This document shows positions 1-6,060 of a stretch of 11,078 nt of DNA, in pieces. The notes under the pieces are model-generated. The model was not told the DNA's origin. It was given only the letters and a program-made list of their open reading frames with translations, and did not search any database. The stretch is from JAYZBC01 sp036339375 (GTDB lineage: Bacteria > Pseudomonadota > Alphaproteobacteria > MPNO01 > UBA2964), in the NCBI GenBank assembly GCA_036339375.1, contig JAYZBC010000011.1, positions 1 through 11,078 of the forward strand. The letters are read 5' to 3'. Position numbers and translations under genes: made by a program. Within the stretch, counting starts at the first letter, position 1. The number at the start of each line of letters is the position of its first letter.

Positions 1-263
1 GGTCGTCCGGGCCATAATGGCCCCCCCCCGTCTAAAATAGGGTTAATTTACTTATGTTGTGTTTTTCTACGTTTTAGGAATTGGGTCGAGCGGGATGTAT
101 TTCGGAGGCTAAAACCAGAAAGAAGATGGTGACGAAGGAAGATATGTATAATACATATATTATTATATATTATATGTAAATAAAATTATTTGCAGTGCGA
201 GTATTTTGAGACGTTTGTTTTCCAATCGGCCCAAGAGGGTAGGGACGATCCACCATAAAGTCG

Positions 264-324
264 AGTGAATTCGGTTCTGGTGGTTAAGGAAGTGTTGCCT
301 GTTTGAACCGAATATTAACTCACT
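264..324. repeat. Inverted repeat with 9-bp perfect arms
   Basis: ATTCGGTTC at 269-277 is the exact reverse complement of GAACCGAAT at 305-313. The stem extends outward through AGTGA (264-268) and TCACT (320-324) if a 6-nt bulge is allowed on the right arm. It lies directly left of the larger structure at 329-470. Confidence 0.7.
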
Positions 325-328
325 CTCT

Positions 329-470
329 CCATCAGTATAGTTTTATACCCTACGCGGGTACCTAGAAGTTTATAAAACTTAGTTTGTTCCTTTAAGGTTT
401 GAAGTTAGCTGAACTCGAGTTAGTAAGACAGGTTTGAAACTTCACAACCTAAATGGAACAATACTGATGG
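329..470. repeat. 142-nt segment able to fold as a three-way junction
   Basis: The outer arms CCATCAGTAT (329-338) and ATACTGATGG (461-470) are perfectly complementary over 10 bp. Inside them, AGTTTTATA (339-347) pairs perfectly with TATAAAACT (371-379). A longer imperfect stem joins 386-406 to 438-459, with GTTCC/GGAAC and TGAAGTT/AACTTCA perfect and a few mismatches and one bulge between. Its loop holds the palindrome AACTCGAGTT. A MITE-like element or a structured RNA could look like this; neither is proven. Confidence 0.65.
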
Positions 471-534
471 GAAGGTCGGACTACTGTCATTAGGGGACAG
501 TTTTTATTGCTATTTAATCTTCTGTGTCCAACCG

Positions 535-554
535 TCACAAACAGATGTTTGTGA
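535..554. repeat. 20-bp near-perfect palindrome
   Basis: TCACAAACA (535-543) and TGTTTGTGA (546-554) are perfect reverse complements separated by only GA. Such a compact palindrome could be a protein-binding site or a hairpin tip; its function is unknown. Confidence 0.7.
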
Positions 555-1093
555 TTACTGAATGTGAAGCCATTAAAACCTTGTCGAATAGCTAGTTTTA
601 GTTTTCTGCGGTGAGAAAAGTTTTCGTTTTTGGCGACTCTAGGGAAATAAAGAATTTTTGAGCAACGCCATACGAAAAACTTTTCACTGTAAATTGGTAT
701 TTACTGCAGTATACACTGTTTCGTAACGGTAGTATATATTTTGGCAATTAGTATTTTGGTACCTTGCCGTGTTACGAAAGAGTGAATTTATTTCTTTCTC
801 ATAAAAGAGTAGAAAAGAAATTAATTGTGACTTTGGCTCGTGGTTTTTTAGGACCACCGCTGCCACCATGATGTCACATTAGCACTTTAGGACTTTAGTG
901 CGTATAGAAGGGCTATTCAATGCTATCCACCTTCTTAAGCCGCTACGCCGGGGGTTACCCGATCGGTACTGGAGGCGGTCTCCGACGGCCTGCAGGACTG
1001 TATCTATCGCGAATCCCGGTTGCCTGTTTGCGACAGTAACCGGAAGTAAGAGAAGTAGTAGGCTTAAGAATAGATGCAAATGAACAAGGCTGC

Positions 1094-1099
1094 TTTATT
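1094..1099 (-). promoter_or_regulatory. LTR polyadenylation signal AATAAA
   Basis: The minus strand reads GTACAATAAAGCAG here. In a 3' LTR this is the expected place for the signal that ends the genomic and env transcripts. Confidence 0.65.
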
Positions 1100-1143
1100 G
1101 TACATTCAGTCTAGATTGTGTAAACTACACATAACTCTGTCCC

Positions 1144-1166
1144 GGGAACGACTGAGGAGCGTTCCC
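1144..1166. repeat. Hairpin in LTR upstream of the poly(A) signal
   Basis: GGGAACG (1144-1150) and CGTTCCC (1160-1166) form a perfect 7-bp stem around a 9-nt loop, 45-70 nt before AATAAA in transcript sense. By position it could lie in the R region, like the retroviral TAR or poly(A) hairpins; that assignment is inference. Confidence 0.6.
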
Positions 1167-1271
1167 CTTTTTCCTCTGCAGCCGCGTCTCATTCGCACGT
1201 CACCGCGCTTTTTCACCTTATTGCCGCAGGCACTTTAGCGGGCGGAAAAGGGTGAATCTGCGTGTGTGACA

Positions 1272-1284
1272 CGTGCCCCCCAGC
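1272..1284 (-). promoter_or_regulatory. Polypurine-type plus-strand primer tract
   Basis: Between the env stop TAG (1287-1285) and the LTR start, the minus strand reads GCTGGGGGGCACG. A G6 run immediately before an LTR is the expected place for the RNase H-resistant plus-strand primer, although CACG separates it from the TG terminus here. The same core GGGGGGCA occurs three more times inside the element. Confidence 0.65.
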
Positions 1285-3103
1285 CTAAGGATTTCCTTTG
1301 GCTTGATTGAGCATTTCGTTGATGATAACATGTTTCTTTTTTGTCATCGTAGTGTAGGTGCTCGGAACTGATTGGTCCATGATGTTGTTGTCGATGAGGC
1401 TGTGGGATTCTTCACCTTCGTCTTCATCTTGGACCGAGTTGAGGGCAGCAGCGGCGGCACCGGCGGTGGCGGAGTAGTCGTTGCTGTACCTTGCTGTTGT
1501 TTGCATTTGTTGAGCTGCTTCATCCAGATAAAAGGTGTGCGGTTCATGGTCAATTTTGTATTGTTCTTGGCGAACAGCTTTGGATACCGGTTTGTATGGC
1601 TCCGTTGTAGACGACCTTGTTGGAGGCGGTGGCGGAGCTGTTGGTTGGTGAGTGTCTGCAATGTCGACCTGCGGTTTTTGGGCCCTGTATTGGGATTGGA
1701 GAGCCCTGGCCGCTGCATCAAAAGCTTTCTGTTGATCCCGGTATTGCAGGTACTTTTTCCTGTTGAAGAGCTTATTAAAGGTCGTACCTTCCACCGGTTC
1801 TATGGGTTGGGACAACGGCGTAAGGATATTGGGGGTTTGGTGCTTCATGTCCCAGAGTGGAGGAACTGTGGAATTTTGGCCACCTCTAGGGAAATGCCGT
1901 GGGGGGTTGTACGGATTTTCCTCTGAACGGAGGTCGATTTCCGGTTCGTCTCGATAGGGTTGACCAAGGTGTATCCGGTTGAGCTGATTTTGAAGTTGTT
2001 GAACTTGGAGCCTTAGCGGTTCCGTGGCTCTATCGACGCCCTGGGTCGAGTAGTGCACCGTTCCTTGGTAGCCACTTTTGATGAATTCTAAAGGAACAGT
2101 GAAGATATGGTAGAGGCCCTGAAAAATGGCGAAGAAAAGACGAAAAGTAATTCCATTAATCGTTAATTCCATATATAATCTGGCCCCAAATCCACAGGTT
2201 GCTCCGATGACGGTGCACAACATTATTAAGCCTATTACATATACGTAGAAATTCCCGAAAAGGCTATAAAATGGGGCTATTGAGGTGGCCACGTCCCATT
2301 CCCATTTGTCGATGAGGCCATCACTTGGGTAAAGTTCCAGAGGGCCTCCCGAGTCGATGTTGCCTTTTCGCTTATTTTTGATAAGGTTCTCGGCCTCGAG
2401 GTTGAGGGCATATTGGTGATGAAACACTCGAAATTGTAACTGCTTTGCTCGAGTGTCAGACATAACTCCAGCCCCCATTGGCGCTGAGATGTCTGCCTTC
2501 AACTGGTTGTGGAGGTTGGCGGACGTGGGCGTGATGATGTCCGGATTGGGGCAGCTGGTGAGCCCGTGGCCATATGAGCAAAAATGGTGTGAGAGGCCAT
2601 CCAATTTATAAACCATTGGCAGTTTAGGGTGGCAAGGCATTGGGGTACTTTTTGGTAAGAGTACTTTGGTGACCGGATGTGCCCAGAAGGACTCATTTTT
2701 GAAGGTGCCGTTGCCGTTCTTAATCTTGATTGGGAGTTCTGCAAAACAGCCCTCCCGCTCAAAATCCACTGTGGCTTGGATGGCCTCACATTTGAGGACG
2801 TGTATAGCTACGCCTGCTTTGACTGCAACGTAACCATCACTAAAATATGGTTTGAGGCTGGCACCTTCTGAGGAAACTGCAATGATCGATTGCCAATTTC
2901 TTATAGCTTTCGATTCAGTTTTACAATTAGCTTGATAAAGTTTTTTAGCTACTCTTTGAATTTCGAGGTTAGTTGAAATGTGATAGAGGCCAGTTTGGCT
3001 GGTCAGTTGGGTAATAGCGGGATTAGGCAACACTGTGAGTGGGTTGAGATTAAGAGGCTTATCTTTATCACTTTCCAGGAACAAGATAATTGTGTCCGGT
3101 ACA
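1285..3103 (-). CDS. env: Envelope glycoprotein exon 3: ectodomain stem, membrane anchor, cytoplasmic tail
   Basis: This is the last env exon, about residues 380-985 of the spliced protein. It begins after TTTATTCCAG at 3104 and completes a split AAT codon. The ectodomain part holds a cluster that I recognise from Monjiviricetes glycoproteins captured in arthropod genomes: LYQANC, then GYVAVKAGVAIHVLKC (about 470-485), then a Cys and ELPIKI. Sequons NGT and NES follow. The stretch YVYVIGLIMLCTVIGATCGF (about 666-685) is the membrane anchor, and a second hydrophobic stretch (about 700-718) follows. The tail is long, about 270 residues, rich in Gln, Tyr and Pro, with PTAP followed by a proline run at about 867-874. 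It also contains NPYNPP. A basic KNKRK (about 622-626) sits before the anchor. The exon ends with TAG only 14 nt from the LTR. Identification is by remembered family pattern, not a search. Confidence 0.88.
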
Positions 3104-3237
3104 CTGGAATAAATTTAACGGTTTTTAGTTGAGTTGACAGGGATGTGTGAATGGAAATTCTTATCAGTTTTTGATAAGATTGCAAGATGCTAAAAAATAA
3201 TTGCAATTTTACATTTAGTTATTGATAGCAAGGAAAA

Positions 3238-3717
3238 ATGAGAGGTCTAAATAGAACCACTAGGAAAATATTCACTCGAAAAGTGAGGTTGTATCGCAGT
3301 GATTATTTTCCTTTGTTTAAGCTGACAACTTTACCCGTGAGAGTTCAAGTTATCAGCGTGTATGTGATTGTCAAGGTGGTATTACTATACTTGATATGCG
3401 ATTTTGGGCCGTTTGGATATGGGTGTGCTGAAGAACTGCTAAAGCTCATGCATGAAGATGCCAGAGACTTGCCCAGTCCAGATGGCCTTTGGAACTTTTG
3501 TGCCCCATTTACGTTTTCCGCAAGCTATCGAGATATTGGATTTTTGATTTTTTGGTATTTGGCTTTTGATATTAGCGTATACATTACTTTATTCATAAGT
3601 GAAGAATGGGTTGCACGTGACCGGTTGGGTCGAAATGTGAACATGAATTGTTGGCGTGAAGAAGAAATATTTTCACGTCAATATGCTAAACGAATGAGGG
3701 CCAAAACATATACATGA
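3238..3717 (+). CDS. Antisense two-pass membrane protein nested in env intron 2, unknown family
   Basis: I do not recognise this 159-residue protein. It lies on the strand opposite to all other genes of the element and falls wholly within env intron 2. The start ATG has A at -3 (GGAAAAATGA). The N-terminus is basic (about residues 1-28). One hydrophobic segment, VISVYVIVKVVLLYLICDF, spans about 38-56, and a second, IGFLIFWYLAFDISVYITLFI, spans about 100-120. Between them lies a hydrophilic loop with three nearby Cys (54, 63, 88), and the C-terminus is charged and rich in Arg and Glu. By the positive-inside rule both ends would face the cytosol. AATAAA follows 46 nt after the stop. A frame this long, filling the intron, with plausible membrane topology is unlikely by chance, but no promoter is evident. 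It could be an accessory gene, a captured host gene or a non-translated antisense frame. Confidence 0.55.
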   Translation: MRGLNRTTRKIFTRKVRLYRSDYFPLFKLTTLPVRVQVISVYVIVKVVLLYLICDFGPFGYGCAEELLKLMHEDARDLPSPDGLWNFCAPFTFSASYRDIGFLIFWYLAFDISVYITLFISEEWVARDRLGRNVNMNCWREEEIFSRQYAKRMRAKTYT

Positions 3718-3762
3718 AATGCAATTATATACACACATTGTTTCCAATTAAAAACCGTTTGA

Positions 3763-3768
3763 AATAAA
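3763..3768 (+). promoter_or_regulatory. Poly(A) signal for the antisense frame
   Basis: AATAAA lies 46 nt after the stop codon of the + strand frame and directly beside the sense-strand splice donor: the complement of GTATTTATTT (3771-3762) contains it. If used, it would end an antisense transcript almost exactly at the exon 2 border. Confidence 0.45.
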
Positions 3769-3771
3769 TAC

Positions 3772-4396
3772 TTGGTTTGATAAGCTGGTTGACCACAAAC
3801 TGTTGTTTTATATCTGATACTGTACCCAAAAGTTATGGGGAGTGTTTTGATATTTTTCTTTTCGTTGAAGACGGTTACCAGGGAATTCAGAAATTTGGAT
3901 TCGGTGTCCACTTCTTTTCTCAAATGGAGGTCCACATCCCCCTGATAAAGCTGAACGTAGGCGGGGGTGTACATGGTAGCTTTATCACATCCGGTTTCAC
4001 CACTGTCCCAAATGATAGTACCGAACCTATGGTCTACATAGCTTTGCTTTTCTATGGGCATTCTTACCCCATATGGTAAAATCACATCGAACCCAACTTG
4101 TGACAGAATTCCAGTTTCTGTTACAAAGTCGTGTTCTGTGAGTAAAAATGTAATTTCCGTTCTTTCAAATTTATTAATTTGTTCTAAACCATTACGTTCA
4201 AAAGTTCGACCCGTACATGACCCTCCGGGTGTATATTTCCCTTTGGAAATGTACGTGTGATGTTTGGGAATATTCATTTTTATCTCAGTTAGATTAAACC
4301 ATTTGTTGTGATATGCTGCTTTGTTGACCACTTGGCGGCACTCTTGGGGTGTCAAATGGGAATCAGTGGTGAGTTCGATGGTAGTGCAGCCATATT
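3772..4396 (-). CDS. env: Envelope glycoprotein exon 2: central ectodomain
   Basis: This exon encodes about residues 172-379. It starts after AAAATTTTCAG at 4397; the AA at 4396-4395 completes a codon begun in exon 1. The joined reading is ...CGFASQ-Q-YGCTTIEL..., continuing in frame through LTPQECRQ. No Met start is needed, because the internal TTG at 4355 simply reads as Leu. Family-like landmarks are the Cys of TPQEC, the pair GGSCTGRTF, the sequon NLT, a long beta-type stretch through the Trp-containing IIWDSGETGC, and TTVCGQPAYQ near the end. The Cys spacing resembles chuvirus-like glycoproteins as I remember them. Beyond the donor, the frame runs on into intron 2 to a stop near 3678, which would be a truncated, unanchored product if unspliced. 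Confidence 0.85.
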
Positions 4397-4546
4397 CTGA
4401 AAATTTTGATTTTTGATGAGGCCGGAAGTGTAGTGCTTTTTTCAGTTGACCGGAAGTAAAATTTGAGCTTTGTTTTGAATTTTATGAATTTTGATAACAA
4501 TATAATTAAAACGGTTGCGGTCGATTCGAAAAACTAGGATATTTAC

Positions 4547-4879
4547 AAATATCAGCTGATATGTTTGGTACGATTATTTTAGGCCTATTTTTTAGGTTCA
4601 ATTTTGTTTTTCGAAATAAGTCAATCTTAGTTTCCGAGTCGGTTAAAGTGTTAATTATTTTATTGGGCGACTCGAAAACTAAATTAGCATTGTTTAAAGT
4701 ATCAGCTGATGTGAGAAAGATTATTTCGTAATATTTGGGGCCTAATTTGTAGGCATATCCGGTTTTTCGAAATAAGTCGATCGGCGTATCAAAATTTTGT
4801 AAACAAAGCCGTGATTTGATCAAAATTTTCGTGGCGTGAGGACGTGTGGTACCAACATTAGGAAAAAAATGGAAGATTT
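4547..4879 (-). other. Open frame with two diverged ~52-codon repeats inside env intron 1
   Basis: The minus-strand frame is open from about 4898 to a stop at 4506. It contains two related peptides: IDLFRKT-x4-K-x-GPK ending SADT, and IDLFRKT-x4-K-x-RPK ending SADI. At DNA level, TCGAAATAAGTC recurs exactly 156 bp apart (4611 and 4767) and ATCAGCTGAT recurs nearby. The copies differ by a 6-nt gap that keeps frame. An acceptor (GTTTCGTTTAG at 4880) and a donor (GTAAAT at 4546) bound 333 nt in phase 1 on both sides, as a cassette exon would require. However, joining its last T to AA of env exon 2 makes TAA, so inclusion would truncate Env. A decayed exon, a poison exon or chance are all possible. 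Confidence 0.35.
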
Positions 4880-4990
4880 CTAAACGAAACAGGTAATTTT
4901 AATTTTGTATTTATTAATTGTTTACTGCAAATAAGCAAGGCGGTAAAGTGGACAAGTTCACATCATATTTTGCAGTAAGGTATTAAAATT

Positions 4991-5131
4991 TACAAGTCTT
5001 TGTTTAGTTTCCAGTGGTTTCTGAAGTTACTGGAATTGGAAACATTTTTCTATTTTTTGAAAAATATTTTCACAACAAAAAAAGACAGCTGCAACGGAAA
5101 TTATAGTACAAGTCTTTGTTTAGTTTCCAGT
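4991..5131. repeat. 25-bp direct repeat pair in env intron 1
   Basis: The sequence TACAAGTC...TTTCCAGT (25 bp, + strand) is identical at 4991-5015 and 5107-5131, with 91 bp between the copies. The spacing of 116 bp is not a multiple of three, so coding duplication is unlikely. Confidence 0.8.
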
Positions 5132-5249
5132 AATTCAGAGCCAAGGTATGCAAATAGGTAATTTAATTTTTTCCTTTTTGTTTAGCATTTTTGGTGAACG
5201 AGGTTGTCCAATTCGACGTGCTTATTTTTGGCTTAGCAAATGAACTTAC

Positions 5250-5762
5250 GTTGACTTGCAAATCCACAATGGCAAGCCTCACGACGGTAAGTCAATTGGC
5301 ACTGATATCCTTTAATAAGTTGCCCCCCTGATCTTTGCAGGATTTGTGCCCTGATGAGCGTTTTGTTACGGTACATGTGCTCGAAATCAGGGCACTGTCC
5401 TACTTCTCCCAGTGAGTAAGTAGCCACCGTGGTCTGGGTGGACGAACAATCGTAGACTTGTTCCGCGTCAACCGTGGAGACGACCGAGGGCGAGGCCAGG
5501 ATGGCTAATATCAGAGCTATGTGGCGTTTGGGGGTTGGAGACGAGCGGAATTGCATCGCATTGGCAATAACTATGAGGATCCAGGCTGCGAATTCCAGGA
5601 TTTTTACTTGGTGTGAGGACCAAGGGAGAACCGCTAGTACAAAGATGGTGATACTGAGATGACCTGCTGCTACCCACGAGGTTTTCAACTTGACCGGGGT
5701 CCAAGATGATAAGATGAGGTAAGCGGCATACGCTATTTTTACGGGTTTCAACTTTTCTTTCA
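5250..5762 (-). CDS. env: Envelope glycoprotein exon 1: signal region and N-terminal ectodomain
   Basis: This exon encodes about residues 1-171. It follows the acceptor TTATTTACAG at 5763 and begins with TG in phase 1, so an upstream exon ending in A would create an ATG at the junction. Upstream of the acceptor the frame closes within five codons. The first 65 residues hold hydrophobic stretches (about 10-20, 31-47, 54-69). Met70 begins a plausible signal peptide with hydrophobic core HIALILAILA and cleavage near VDA|EQ (about 100). The mature N-terminus YDCSSTQTTVATYSLGEVGQ followed by C fits the YDC-x-SL-x2-V-x2-C pattern I associate with Monjiviricetes glycoproteins. Sequon NKT and the pair CQLTY/CHCGF follow. 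It ends at C|GTAAGT. Either the multi-hydrophobic leader is translated, or translation starts at Met70. Confidence 0.82.
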
Positions 5763-5915
5763 CTGTAAATAAGTTTTACATATATTTTTGGGTGTAGTTA
5801 GGTCACGTTCAGAAACTGTCTAACGATAGCTTCGTGACATCAAGTTTTTTGTAAGAAAAGAAATACGTAGTGGTCATATCAGGAAATGTATGTACATATT
5901 TTATTAGCATGCAAA
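5763..5915 (-). other. pol-env spacer with internal poly(A) signal
   Basis: No gene is visible in this 153-nt spacer. It contains the env exon 1 acceptor (AG at 5764-5763) and AATAAA at 5905-5900, eleven bases after the stop of the alternative Pol exon. A 54-codon frame starting with ATG inside the alternative exon also runs through it; I see no way to splice that frame in phase to env. Confidence 0.5.
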
Positions 5916-6018
5916 TTAATTGATTGGTATTAGCCCTAGGTAGTCTTTGGACGATTGTAGGTGGGCCCATTCCTGGTTCCGGTTCTCCTGCGTATCGTAG
6001 TAGTCGAGAGTGGCAATT
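5916..6018 (-). CDS. pol: Possible spliced C-terminal exon of Pol
   Basis: A strong acceptor, CCTTTCTTTTAG (AG at 6020-6019), lies just past the Pol stop. A donor, CATAG|GTATAA (6082), lies inside the last Pol codons. Removing these 64 nt keeps phase (AG + A = Arg) and replaces the last six residues after MYHR with a 33-residue tail beginning IATLDYYDTQENRNQEW and ending LGLIPIN before TAA at 5916. An AATAAA follows 11 nt later. Unspliced RNA stops at 6061 instead. The acceptor could alternatively serve an env leader exon. The acceptor is strong, the donor only moderate. Confidence 0.4.
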
Positions 6019-6060
6019 CTAAAAGAAAGGTCAAATGAAAGCAAAACATGCAATTTGTTT

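Larger units (their letters stand above)
1..871. other. Flanking DNA without a convincing gene, rich in inverted repeats
   Basis: This stretch lies outside the LTR and is presumably the insertion site. The only open frames are about 60 codons or shorter and look incidental. It contains C9 (21-29) next to the palindrome GGCCATAATGGCC (10-22), an AT-rich tract with the palindrome ATATGTAT-A-ATACATAT (142-158), and many inverted repeats: 264-324, 329-470, 483-501 (ACTGTC/GACAGT), 535-554, 611-625 with 673-687, and 719-727 with 771-779 (TTTCGTAAC/GTTACGAAA). On the + strand a strong Kozak context GCCACCATG occurs at 862-870 but opens only four codons. Confidence 0.6.
872..1271 (-). repeat. 3' long terminal repeat, 400 bp
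   Basis: On the minus strand the proposed LTR begins TGTCACACACGC at 1271, 13 nt after the env stop, and ends in TGTGACA at 872. The ends are a 7-bp inverted repeat (TGTCACA/TGTGACA) with the TG...CA termini normal for LTRs. An AATAAA signal lies about 170 nt from the start, and a hairpin lies just upstream of it. A CRE-like TGACGT occurs at about 1196-1201. No clear TATA box is seen. The right boundary is well supported by the G-rich tract and env stop. The left boundary rests on the terminal inverted repeat alone, since the partner LTR is outside the window. Confidence 0.75.
3104..3771 (-). other. Env intron 2 (668 bp)
   Basis: The donor is ACCAA|GTATTT at 3771 and the acceptor is TTTATTCCAG at 3104. 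Exon 2 leaves two bases (AA) and exon 3 supplies T, so the frame continues ...AYQT-N-VPDTIILFLES, matching the family pattern of a Cys-Gly motif followed by a hydrophobic LLILE-like segment. Most of the intron is occupied by an antisense open frame. A 7-bp inverted repeat CTTATCA/TGATAAG lies at about 3160-3178. Confidence 0.82.
4397..5249 (-). other. Env intron 1 (853 bp)
   Basis: The donor is C|GTAAGT at 5249, a perfect metazoan consensus, and the acceptor is TTTTCAG at 4397. Both flanks are in phase 1 and joining gives an uninterrupted glycoprotein frame. The intron contains an open frame with an internal duplication (4547-4879) and a 25-bp direct repeat (4991-5015 and 5107-5131). The rest is AT-rich without visible genes. 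Confidence 0.85.

Noticed and set aside
10..29. GGCCATAATGGCC followed by C9, resembling the SfiI site of a cDNA-cloning adaptor plus tailing
   Set aside because: The palindrome matches the adaptor core, but the flanking bases do not continue as in the adaptor and the element continues as genomic-type sequence. A coincidence or unrelated repeat is equally likely.
684..869. 61-codon minus-strand frame in the flank
   Set aside because: It is short, overlaps inverted repeats, has no recognisable motif and no downstream poly(A) context.
862..883. Perfect Kozak GCCACCATG on the + strand next to the LTR
   Set aside because: It opens only four codons (MMSH) before a stop in the LTR.
1372..1926. 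184-codon + strand frame opposite env exon 3
   Set aside because: It is a shadow of the env tail: its composition is the reverse complement of Pro/Gln/Ala-rich codons and it has no domain.
3678..3771. Frame continuing beyond env exon 2 as a hydrophobic C-terminus (CVYIIAFHVYVLALIRLAY)
   Set aside because: The joined exon 2/exon 3 protein fits the glycoprotein family better and the sequence after 3771 starts with a splice donor. A short Env from unspliced RNA remains possible but is unsupported.
5763..6000. 54-codon ATG frame (MGPPTIVQRL...) as an env leader exon
   Set aside because: None of its GT sites leaves the phase 1 needed by the acceptor at 5763.
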